Of a stretch of DNA of 64,000 bases, positions 17,901 to 26,280 are shown piece after piece (position 1 is the first letter of the stretch; every line of letters starts with the position of its first letter). The stretch covers positions 1-64,000 of the forward strand of contig NZ_JAAIJQ010000009.1 of the NCBI RefSeq assembly GCF_010820565.1, written 5' to 3'. This DNA comes from Thiorhodococcus minor (GTDB lineage: Bacteria; Pseudomonadota; Gammaproteobacteria; Chromatiales; Chromatiaceae). The notes under the pieces were generated by a model, which did no database searches, was not told where the DNA came from, and saw only the letters and a list, made by a program, of their open reading frames with translations. A program made the position numbers and the translations under genes.

Positions 17901-18306
17901 GCACGCTGGATGCCGAGGAGACAGCGACGCCCTTGGGCTGAAAGAGGTCGCACATCGCCAGCTCGAAGCTGCCGCGCCCGGTGTAGATGGCGGTTGCCTC
18001 CGGGCCGGACTCGGCCTTGATCGCCTCCAGCCGCTCGGTCATCAGCGCGAAGGCCTGGTCCCAGCTGATGGGCTCGAAGTCGAGCGTGCCCTTGGGGCCC
18101 TTGCGCCGCATCGGCTGCTTCAACCGATGCTCTGAATAGACGATCTCCTTGGCATGCTCGCCCAGGGTGCAGATGGCGCCGAGCGGATGGTCTTTATCGG
18201 GGCGGATACGGTCCAGCCGGCCATCGGCGTCATAGTCGACTTCCACCCAGCAGCCGGCGGGGCAGATGCCGCAGATGGCCTTGCGGCTGGCGTTGGGGGC
18301 GGGCAT
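14914..18306 (-). CDS. Molybdopterin (bis-MGD) oxidoreductase fused to a cysteine desulfurase
   Basis: An 1130-residue two-enzyme protein in one uninterrupted frame. Residues 1-720 are a DMSO-reductase-family molybdoenzyme: the 4Fe-4S site is C12, C15, C19 and C46; the likely Mo ligand is C151 (GSPNTLGVGALCYVS); the C-terminal MGD-binding domain ends near IYKTLLCEV. It has no Tat signal, so it is cytoplasmic. After a short polar linker, residues about 745-1130 are a complete NifS/IscS-type desulfurase (IYLDANATTP, PLP lysine K946 in SAHKIQGPKG, catalytic C1068 in SSGSACRSG). AGGAG precedes the ATG. IscS-type desulfurases feed sulfur to Mo-bisMGD in formate dehydrogenase, so the fusion may sulfurate its own cofactor, or strip sulfur from a substrate. 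The reaction is unknown. Confidence 0.9.
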   Translation of the reverse strand: MPAPNASRKAICGICPAGCWVEVDYDADGRLDRIRPDKDHPLGAICTLGEHAKEIVYSEHRLKQPMRRKGPKGTLDFEPISWDQAFALMTERLEAIKAESGPEATAIYTGRGSFELAMCDLFQPKGVAVSSASSVLFPFGSPNTLGVGALCYVSMAMIAPHVTMGGMFINMFSDLENADLIVVWGANPATDCPPRDLERILAAKRRGAEVVVIDPRRTRTAKAAGAEWVPIRPGTDGALALAMANVIIEEELYDEAFVRDWTLGFGDFGQYVQHFRAEQAAAITGVPAETIRRLARRIAQADGASPVMYTGLEYSDSGVQAIRATMVLWALAGQLDLPGGRCFAMPHSAFPINRSGLLANPDLKKALGRDRFPVYSQYRGESHAIALPESVLEGKPYRIRGLIVLGGSIITSWPQPEIWKRTLDALDFLVCIDRQLTADCAYADLVLPATTGFEIDSYMHYGPIFRLRERVIEPVGEARSDFLILAELARRLGYGDCFPQDEEAILRFALQGSGYDLEEVRAAGGWVKRPTSVMEYRKWEKGRLRPDGKPGFDTPSGKLEIASSILAEHGYDALPVYTEPAEGPLARPDLAERFPLVFNSGARVTTDFRSQHHGIPGLVKQRPEPTVTINTKDAERRGIANGDKLRIRSPRGAVEMRALVTDDIVQGAVDANMGGGTPVGPAAWQEANINALTDIERYDPISGFPIYKTLLCEVEPVSEVAERLEIDSGERSTTSARQEPVAASERRIYLDANATTPIALPVRDAMQTALETLGGNPSSIHREGKAARQAVEGARRALASLLGCTARRIYFTGGGSEANNLAIKGLAFAHPERAHIITTDVEHPSVLATCRWLESRMGRRLTYLPVDAHGQVRPNDLAAALTDDTLLVSIMAANNETGTLQPIAELATLAHARGARFHTDAVQAIGKIPLDVNALGVDLLTLSAHKIQGPKGVGALYLAKGIALDPLVHGGHQEQGLRAGTENTLGIVGLGAAAELASRALERADETRELRDRLLEGLIEIFPEAHLNGHPSERLPNTLNLRIPGVRGESLVMAMDPLGVALSSGSACRSGSPEPSHALLAMGLGTADAHCSIRLSLTPETTAAEIEDALARFARIAAGGTEAIRFVACR

Positions 18307-18325
18307 GGCGGGCTCCTATCCGAAA

Positions 18326-18355
18326 AGGTGTCAGGTTTCAGGTGTCAGGTGTCAG
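18326..18355. repeat. Short tandem repeat upstream of the fusion gene
   Basis: Three to four near copies of AGGTGTC/AGGTTTC follow one another just upstream of the ribosome site of the fusion gene. They may be replication slippage or a binding array; nothing in the sequence decides. Confidence 0.4.
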
Positions 18356-18471
18356 TGGCGACGCAATCGCCCTTGGGCGCTTGTGCGATCGGTCGTGCAC
18401 GAACGCCTTTGCAGGGGCCAGGGCCCTTCGCCTTCGATCGTCCGTCTGTCCGAGCCCCGGACGCGCGCGCT

Positions 18472-19032
18472 TCAGGGGAGCAGGTCTCGAACGAGGACTG
18501 GATTTCCGGGGGCAAAGGCAGGCGCAACGCGCTCGTCCGATCGCACGACCTGTGCGAACGAATAGCCGCGACCCTTCGGCTCTCGATAGATTTCCAAGCG
18601 TTCTGCATTCAGGTCGAGCATCCAGTACTCTGGAACGCCGGTTTTCGCGGATGCGATCAGCTTCTTGCCGCGATCCAAGGCGAGCCTGGTGTCGGAGATC
18701 TCGCAGACGAGTAAGGCGGTAAGCGGATGGGCATCTCTGTCGTCGCGGGGACTCTCGGGAAGGATAGCGGCATCGGGCTCGGGCTCCGAGTGCTCGTCGA
18801 GGCTGAGCGGGAGCCGAAGGCGCACCGTCACCTCGGTGTCGAAGGCCGCGCGAAGGGCATCGCCAAATAGAGTGACTGCGGTCGCGTGCCGGCTCCTCTG
18901 CGGTGCCCTATCAAGGATTTCTCCGTCCAAGAGCTCGACGCGGTCGTCCGGACCAAAGATGCCGGCTTCCACCATGCGCGCGCATTCATGGCGGCTGAAT
19001 CTGTGCCGGCTGGATTCGAAGACGGTGCTCAT
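18472..19032 (-). CDS. Uma2-family (DUF820) PD-(D/E)xK nuclease-like protein
   Basis: A 186-residue protein of the Uma2 family. It has the HRFSRHECARMVEAGIF opening, the DRVELLDGEILDRAP strand, and the predicted catalytic acids in PEPDAAIL and LVCEISDT, followed by the Lys of DRGKKLIASAKTGVPEYW. The fold is a PD-(D/E)xK nuclease. Members are abundant in cyanobacteria and some proteobacteria, often as lone genes, and their substrate is unknown. It stands alone on the minus strand with palindromic repeats upstream. Confidence 0.82.
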   Translation of the reverse strand: MSTVFESSRHRFSRHECARMVEAGIFGPDDRVELLDGEILDRAPQRSRHATAVTLFGDALRAAFDTEVTVRLRLPLSLDEHSEPEPDAAILPESPRDDRDAHPLTALLVCEISDTRLALDRGKKLIASAKTGVPEYWMLDLNAERLEIYREPKGRGYSFAQVVRSDERVAPAFAPGNPVLVRDLLP

Positions 19033-19126
19033 CGACGAGTCCTCGGGCTCGGTGGTTTGCGGGATGGACCGATGCGCCAGTGTACAAGCTTCCCAGGGTG
19101 CTCATCGAGATCCGCCCCTAACGCTA

Positions 19127-19313
19127 AGGTGATTTCCGGGAAACAGATTCCCCGTAGGATGGGCAAAGCGCAGCCTGCCCATCGTCCAGGCGCCTGAGCG
19201 ACCTGGGTGGGCACGCCCCACAAAGGTCTTCCCCATGCGCGCCGGCGTGCCAGGGGCTTTGCCCATCCTACTGGAGGCGCTGTTCTGGGTAGGGTCATTT
19301 CAGGAAATCACCT
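19127..19313. repeat. Nested palindromic repeat element
   Basis: An outer inverted repeat, AGGTGATTTCC (19127-19137) with GGAAATCACCT (19303-19313), encloses an inner perfect 16-bp one, GTAGGATGGGCAAAGC (19154-19169) with GCTTTGCCCATCCTAC (19256-19271). Between the inner arms are further GC-rich complementary segments. It does not code. The arrangement looks like one REP/MITE unit inside another, in the gap before aspS. Confidence 0.7.
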
Positions 19314-19498
19314 AAGAGTCTCGTCGGCGCATGAATTCAGTTCTTGCCCTGAGGCGAGCGCCATGACGCGCGCGAAATCTCGCGGCAGCGGCTTGCGTCG
19401 ATCAATAGCGAGAAGTAAGCTTCCGAGCTTTTTCATGGTGGACCCGGCCAAACTCCCGGCCAGGTCCAACAACGGCTTAACGACGGGGCACTAGACCA

Positions 19499-21277
<1,779 letters not shown>

Positions 21278-21376
21278 GGTGACTCCTAAGGGTGCCTGCT
21301 CGGCACCGCCCCGCAGTGACCCCTGGCTCCCGGCGCTCTGCGCCTTGGTGAGCCCGTGGGCCGAGGCGAAACGCTG

Positions 21377-21922
21377 ATGTCAAAGACTGAGCGCAAACGG
21401 CCGCAGTCGGTACTTGTCGTCGTCTGCACCCGCCAGGGCGAGTTCCTGCTCATGGAGCGGACACGCCCGGAGGGCTTCTGGCAGTCCGTGACCGGCAGCC
21501 TGGCGCCCGGTGAGACCGCCAGGCTTTGTGCCGCGCGCGAGGTCTTGGAAGAGACGGGTCTTCGTCCCGGCGGCGGACTGATCGACCTGCGCCAGTCCGT
21601 CCTCTTTCCCATCATTCCGGCCTGGCGCAAGCGCTATGCGCCCAACGTCTGCTTCAACCGGGAATACTGGTTCGCGCTCATCCTGGATTCGCGTCGGCTC
21701 ATCCGGCTGAGTCGACGTGAGCACTCGGAGCATCGCTGGCTCTCCGCGCCCGAAGCCATGGAGCTGACCGGCTCATGGACGAATCGCGACGCCATCCAGC
21801 GGGTCGCCAGCTTGCTCGATCCCGTCGGGGCCTGCGGCACGGCCGGACAGGGTGCGCGGACCATCCGCCGCACCACGCGCGTCATCGACCCACGCTTCCG
21901 GCGGGCCATCTCCAAGAAGTAG
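21377..21922 (+). CDS. nudB: Dihydroneopterin triphosphate diphosphatase (Nudix)
   Basis: A 181-residue Nudix hydrolase that removes pyrophosphate from dihydroneopterin triphosphate in folate synthesis. The Nudix box is complete: GSLAPGETARLCAAREVLEE then TGL. The start SVLVVVCTRQGEFLLMER and the downstream WRKRYAPNVCFNREYWFAL are typical of NudB. The ATG at 21377 has GAGGCGA upstream; a GTG seven codons earlier is in frame. The C-terminal tail from about residue 150 (RTIRRTTRVIDPRFRR) is basic and longer than in Escherichia coli. The aspS-nudB neighbourhood supports the assignment. Confidence 0.85.
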   Translation: MSKTERKRPQSVLVVVCTRQGEFLLMERTRPEGFWQSVTGSLAPGETARLCAAREVLEETGLRPGGGLIDLRQSVLFPIIPAWRKRYAPNVCFNREYWFALILDSRRLIRLSRREHSEHRWLSAPEAMELTGSWTNRDAIQRVASLLDPVGACGTAGQGARTIRRTTRVIDPRFRRAISKK

Positions 21923-21975
21923 GCTGGGCAAGGGCCGCACAGCCGACCGTAGCAGGTGTCGGCACACTCTCCATT

Positions 21976-22005
21976 CTGGCTACCAGGCTCCAGCGTGGTA
22001 GCCAG
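21976..22005. repeat. Perfect 10-bp hairpin, REP-like
   Basis: CTGGCTACCA and TGGTAGCCAG pair exactly around a 10-nt loop. A second small hairpin (GACGC/GCGTC) follows at about 22010. Both sit between the ends of nudB and the convergent CBS gene, where REP units or terminators are expected. There is no U-run. Confidence 0.55.
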
Positions 22006-22124
22006 TCAGCGACGCTCCAGCGTCACGATGACATCTCCCATCTGTCAGTTGAGCAGGAGGCTCGGGCCCCGGGACGCTGTGTGCGCATTCATCGCTGGCG
22101 CAGTGGACCGACATGACGGCTCGG

Positions 22125-22553
22125 TCACGAGTTGATGTAGTGCTCCAACTGCTCGATGATGAACTTCTGCTCCGAGATGATGGACTTGACCAAGTCTCCG
22201 ATCGACACCAGTCCCAGCACCTGCCCGTCCTCGATGACCGGCAGATGCCGCACCCGCTTCTCCGTCATGAGGATCATGGCGTCCTCCAGCGATTGCTCTG
22301 GGGTGGCGCAGACGACCCGGTGGGTCATGATGTCGCGCACCGGCGTGTCTCTGGAGGCCCGTCCGCGCAGGATGCCCTCGCGCGCATAGTCGCGCTCGGA
22401 GATGAGTCCGACGGGGCCATTGTCGTCCACCACCAGCAGGGCGCCGATGCGGTGCTCCGCCATCAGCGTGAGTGCGTCGAACACAGTGGCGTCCGGGCCG
22501 ATCGACCAGACGCTGGCGCCTTTTCCCTCGAGTAGCTCTTGGATCTTCTTCAT
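22125..22553 (-). CDS. Tandem CBS-domain protein
   Basis: A 142-residue protein made only of a CBS pair: the first domain runs about residues 10-68 (ALTLMAEHRIGALLVVDDNG, VGLISERDYARE) and the second about 75-130 (DAMILMTEKRVRHLPVIEDG, VLGLVSIGDLVKSII). Stand-alone CBS pairs bind adenine nucleotides or SAM and act as small sensors of energy state. No partner gene is adjacent on the same strand, so the target is unknown. Confidence 0.9.
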   Translation of the reverse strand: MKKIQELLEGKGASVWSIGPDATVFDALTLMAEHRIGALLVVDDNGPVGLISERDYAREGILRGRASRDTPVRDIMTHRVVCATPEQSLEDAMILMTEKRVRHLPVIEDGQVLGLVSIGDLVKSIISEQKFIIEQLEHYINS

Positions 22554-22680
22554 CGCTCCTCCGGCTTGTTACGGCGTGTCCTATGTCGCCGTTTCTGGAT
22601 TGTGCTTGTGCTAGTTTCCTAGACCGACAGGCTTAGCTTAGCAATAGAGTCGGAAAAGAGCGGGAAATCCGAGGCACGCC

Positions 22681-23421
22681 ATGAAATGCCCGAAATGCAA
22701 CGCCGAGCAGAATCACAGCAACGCCATCTGCGAGCAGTGCGGAGTCGTCTTCGAGAAGTACTACAAGCACCACCCGCATCCAGGCGAATCGCTGCCGGCC
22801 ACGACCTTCGCGGACAATGGCTTCTCCACGGCGAGCGAGCTGCAGCATCTCCTGCTGCCGGCGCAGGTGGGCGGTGACGAGATGGTATTGGCGCTGCGCG
22901 CGATCCTCTGGGTCATTCTGGCCGTCTGGGGCCTGCTGCTGATCTTTTCCTCGGTCGATTCCAACGCCGCGGGCCAGTCCTTTCTTCACCTCATCAATCT
23001 GCCTTTCCATGAGACCGGGCACGTCTTCTTCCGTCCATTCGGCCAGTTCATCACCTCCCTGGGCGGCACCCTCGGGCAGCTCCTGATGCCGGCGATCTGT
23101 CTCGGCGTGCTGCTCATCAAGACGCGTGATCCCTTCGGTGCGTCCGTCTGCCTCTGGTGGCTTGGCGAAAACTTCCTGGATATCGCGCCCTACATGGCCG
23201 ACGCGCGCGCAGGTATCTTGCCCTTGATCGGTGGCAATACCGGGCAGACTTCTCCCTACGGCTTTCATGACTGGGAGTATCTGCTCACCGAGACGGGGCT
23301 GCTGCACTGGGATACGACGCTCGCCACCCTGAGCCATTTGCTCGGCGCCCTCATCATGATTCTTGCCGCGATCTGGGGTCTGATCCTCCTGCGGCGTCAA
23401 TTCCTGGGTCTCAAGTCGTAG
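22681..23421 (+). CDS. Zinc-ribbon membrane protein with an HExxH motif
   Basis: A 246-residue protein with an N-terminal zinc ribbon (C3, C6, C17, C20) and a polar linker, then about four to five TM helices starting near residue 70. At the membrane, residues 110-114 read HETGH, which matches the HExxH zinc-protease motif of the M50 site-2 protease type (NLPFHETGHVFF). Further on, GENFLDIAPYMAD (N164, D167) could supply the third ligand. This arrangement hints at an intramembrane metalloprotease or a relative. No PDZ or CBS domain is present. Family not recognised with certainty; the role is unknown. Confidence 0.7.
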   Translation: MKCPKCNAEQNHSNAICEQCGVVFEKYYKHHPHPGESLPATTFADNGFSTASELQHLLLPAQVGGDEMVLALRAILWVILAVWGLLLIFSSVDSNAAGQSFLHLINLPFHETGHVFFRPFGQFITSLGGTLGQLLMPAICLGVLLIKTRDPFGASVCLWWLGENFLDIAPYMADARAGILPLIGGNTGQTSPYGFHDWEYLLTETGLLHWDTTLATLSHLLGALIMILAAIWGLILLRRQFLGLKS

Positions 23422-23558
23422 AATAGGGCGCGAGTCCGCCGGCTTCGTCGGCCGACGGATCGCCCCCATATCCTCAGTCGGCGTCCAACCGACCGCCTCG
23501 AATCGAGCCCGTCGGCGCCCTGCGTCGACGCGAATGCCCCTTTGCAGTGAGACCCTCC

Positions 23559-25385
23559 ATGAGTCATTCCTCCGCCTCCGACATCAACCGCCCCGGCGCA
23601 CGCAACCTAGGTGCGCTCACGCGGCTCCTGACCTTCACGCGGCCCTATGTCGGGCGGCTCGTCGCCGCGATCGTCGCGCTCATCGTCGCCGCTGGCTCGG
23701 TGCTGGCCTTCGGTCAGGTCATTCGTGTCGTGGTGGACTCTGGGCTGGGGACAGGCTCGGTCGAGGCGCTCAACCGTTCGCTCGTGCTCTTTCTCGCCGT
23801 GGTGGTGCTGACCGCCTGCGCCATGATGGTCCGAAGCTATCTGCTCAATTGGATCGGCGAGCGGGTGGTCGCGGACATCCGCAAGGCGGTCTTCGAGCGG
23901 GCCCTGAGCCTGGACGTCGGCTTCTTCGAGACGACCCGAGCCGGCGAGATCATTTCGCGGCTGACCAGTGATACCGCGCTGCTGCAGATCGTCGTCGGCT
24001 CCACCCTGGCGATGTCGCTGCGGACCTCCTTGCTGGTCATCGGCGGCGTCATCATGCTCGCGATCACCAGCCCCGGACTGACGGGGCTGGTGCTCGCGGG
24101 ACTGCCGGTCGTCATCCTCCCCGCGTGGATTATCGGCCGACGGGTCCGCCGGCTCTCGCGCGCCAGTCAGGACCGCATCGCCGACGTCGGTGCCTATGTC
24201 GACGAGGTCATCCATGGCATCCGCACCGTCCAGGCCTTCTGCCATGAGCCGATCGACAGCCGCCGCTATGGCGATCAGGTGGAGGCGGCCTTCTCGGTCG
24301 CCATGCGCCGCTCGCTCTCGAGTGCCACCCTATCAGGCGTTGCGACCCTGCTGACCTTCGGGGCCATTGGCGTCGTGCTCTGGATGGGCGGGCACCAGGT
24401 GCTCGAGGGCACGCTGAGCGGCGGCGAGCTCTCGGCCTTCCTCTTCTACGCCATCGTCGTGGCTGGCGCCGTCGGCTCCCTGAGCGACCTCATCGGTCAG
24501 CTGCTGCGCGGTGCCGGGGCCAGTGAGCGCCTGATGGAGCTGCTGGAGGTGCAGCCCGCGATCCTGCCGCCCGAGCAGCCGCAGCGGCTACCGGCGCGGG
24601 CCCAGGGCCGAATCGATCTCGAAGGGCTTCGCTTCGTCTATCCCTCGCGTCCCGGAACCGCGGCTCTGGACGGTCTCAGGCTGGTCGTCGAGCCGGGTGA
24701 GCGTCTTGCCTTGGTCGGCCCGTCGGGCGCGGGCAAGTCGACGCTCTTTCAGCTGCTGCTGCGCTTCTATGATCCCAACACTGGGGTCATCCGCTTTGAC
24801 GGCGTCGACATCCGTCAGGTGGATCCGAAAGAGCTGCGCAGCCGCATCGCCCTGGTGCCCCAGGATCCGGTCATCTTTGGCGCCAATGCCTGGGAGAACA
24901 TCCGCTACGGTCTCGACGACGTCTCCGACGCGGAGGTGCGCAAGGCGGCGGAGGCCGCCCATGCCGCAGACTTTCTCGACCGGCTCCCGAACGGCTTGGA
25001 CACCTTCCTTGGTGAGCGTGGCGTGCGCCTCTCCGGCGGAGAGCGTCAGCGGATCGCCATCGCCCGGACCATCCTGCGCAACCCGGCGCTGCTGCTGCTC
25101 GACGAGGCCACCAGCGCCCTCGATGCCGAGAGCGAGCGCCTGGTGCAGGATGCCCTCGAGACATTGATGCAGGGCCGCACCAGCATCGTCATTGCGCACC
25201 GCCTGGCGACCGTGCGCAATGCCGACCGTATCCTGGTCATCGATCAAGGCCGCATCGTCGCATCCGGGCGGCACGATGAGCTCATGGCCGAGGGCGGGCT
25301 CTATGCGCGGCTGGCGTCGCTGCAGTTCCAAGACGCCGCGCTGGCTGTGCAGCCGGAGCTGCGTGCCGTCGCGGGTCAAGCCTGA
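23559..25385 (+). CDS. MsbA-like ABC exporter (half-transporter)
   Basis: About 608 residues: a six-helix ABC exporter membrane domain (residues about 30-320) and an ATPase domain. The ATPase has Walker A GPSGAGKST, the Q-loop in ALVPQDPVIFG, the signature LSGGERQR and Walker B LLLLDEATSALD with the H-loop in IVIAHRLATV. It works as a homodimer. The sequence resembles the MsbA-related lipid or multidrug exporter group of proteobacteria rather than true MsbA of the lpxK neighbourhood. Start taken at the ATG 23559 (SHSSASDIN); a GTG four codons earlier is also in frame. Substrate unknown. Confidence 0.85.
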   Translation: MSHSSASDINRPGARNLGALTRLLTFTRPYVGRLVAAIVALIVAAGSVLAFGQVIRVVVDSGLGTGSVEALNRSLVLFLAVVVLTACAMMVRSYLLNWIGERVVADIRKAVFERALSLDVGFFETTRAGEIISRLTSDTALLQIVVGSTLAMSLRTSLLVIGGVIMLAITSPGLTGLVLAGLPVVILPAWIIGRRVRRLSRASQDRIADVGAYVDEVIHGIRTVQAFCHEPIDSRRYGDQVEAAFSVAMRRSLSSATLSGVATLLTFGAIGVVLWMGGHQVLEGTLSGGELSAFLFYAIVVAGAVGSLSDLIGQLLRGAGASERLMELLEVQPAILPPEQPQRLPARAQGRIDLEGLRFVYPSRPGTAALDGLRLVVEPGERLALVGPSGAGKSTLFQLLLRFYDPNTGVIRFDGVDIRQVDPKELRSRIALVPQDPVIFGANAWENIRYGLDDVSDAEVRKAAEAAHAADFLDRLPNGLDTFLGERGVRLSGGERQRIAIARTILRNPALLLLDEATSALDAESERLVQDALETLMQGRTSIVIAHRLATVRNADRILVIDQGRIVASGRHDELMAEGGLYARLASLQFQDAALAVQPELRAVAGQA

Positions 25386-25490
25386 GCAATCGGAGATTGG
25401 GCGAATAATGAGGGGCGCCTCCGCACGTCAGCCGAATGATTCCAGAAAGCTGGCTGCCGGAGGCTGGGGGAGCTGGCAGCGCCATCGGGA

Positions 25491-26165
25491 TCAAGGCCGA
25501 TACAGCCACCATGAGGTCTCGTTCGCCGAGAAGACCGGCTGGTAGTGCCGCACGCGCTTCGCGGGCCGCACGTCCTTGACTTGATTGTCGAGCAAGAGCG
25601 TCTCGCCGTGCAGCGAGACCAGCGTGACGGCGTGCCCGATGCCCAGGTTCTGGTCCTTGACGGCGACCAGCAGCAGCTCGTCATTGCTGAAGCCGAGCGC
25701 GCGCAGGCTCATGAACTTGACGATGGCGAAGTCCTCGCAGTCACCCGCCTTGGCGAAGAACTCGCCCGGCGTCTCCCAGTAGTCCTCGACGCCCCAGTTC
25801 ACGCGATCTTCGATGTAGCGCCAGCGGTTCGCGAAGTCGTTCACTTCCCGCAGCTGCGTCATCCGATCGCGATATTTCAACTTGTCGATCAGGCCCTTCC
25901 ATTCGGTATAGGGGCAGTCTCCTAGCTGGAGGCGTCGGCAGCGCGCGTCCTTCGCCTCCTCCGCGCGGTAGCGCTCCAGCAGCGTCTGCCACTTGGGGAT
26001 GGGCTTGAAGTTGGTGAAGCGCTTCCCGCTGAGGCCGAAGATCGAGCGAGCGCCGAGAGAGGCGCTGCCGGTCTGCTGCCAGCCGATGCCGACGAGCAGA
26101 AGCGAGAGCGCGACCACGGCGGCGAGTGCGCAACCACCTGTCTTGGATGGGCTTGCAGCATGCAT
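25491..26165 (-). CDS. LapG-like transglutaminase-fold cysteine protease
   Basis: A 224-residue periplasmic protease of the bacterial transglutaminase-like family (peptidase C93). Residues 12-30 form a signal or anchor helix (ALAAVVALSLLLVGIG). The triad is C143 (KAGDCEDFAI), H178 (GIGHAVTLV) and D193 (LLDNQ). WQTLLERYR and VNDFANRWRYIEDRVNWG are family motifs. LapG cleaves the N-terminus of large surface adhesins and is held by the c-di-GMP receptor LapD. No lapD or adhesin gene is in the window. The divergent neighbour is instead a dCache-PAS-HD-GYP-like protein, which may be the sensor arm. Confidence 0.88.
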   Translation of the reverse strand: MHAASPSKTGGCALAAVVALSLLLVGIGWQQTGSASLGARSIFGLSGKRFTNFKPIPKWQTLLERYRAEEAKDARCRRLQLGDCPYTEWKGLIDKLKYRDRMTQLREVNDFANRWRYIEDRVNWGVEDYWETPGEFFAKAGDCEDFAIVKFMSLRALGFSNDELLLVAVKDQNLGIGHAVTLVSLHGETLLLDNQVKDVRPAKRVRHYQPVFSANETSWWLYRP

Positions 26166-26280
26166 GGGGTTGGATTACACGCTCAGACCATGCTAGAAAA
26201 TGAGTCCCGCGTCACAGGACGCCCAATGTAGGCCGCGTGCCGAGCCGGGCACGAATCCCTCCTATCCCGAGCCATCCGGA

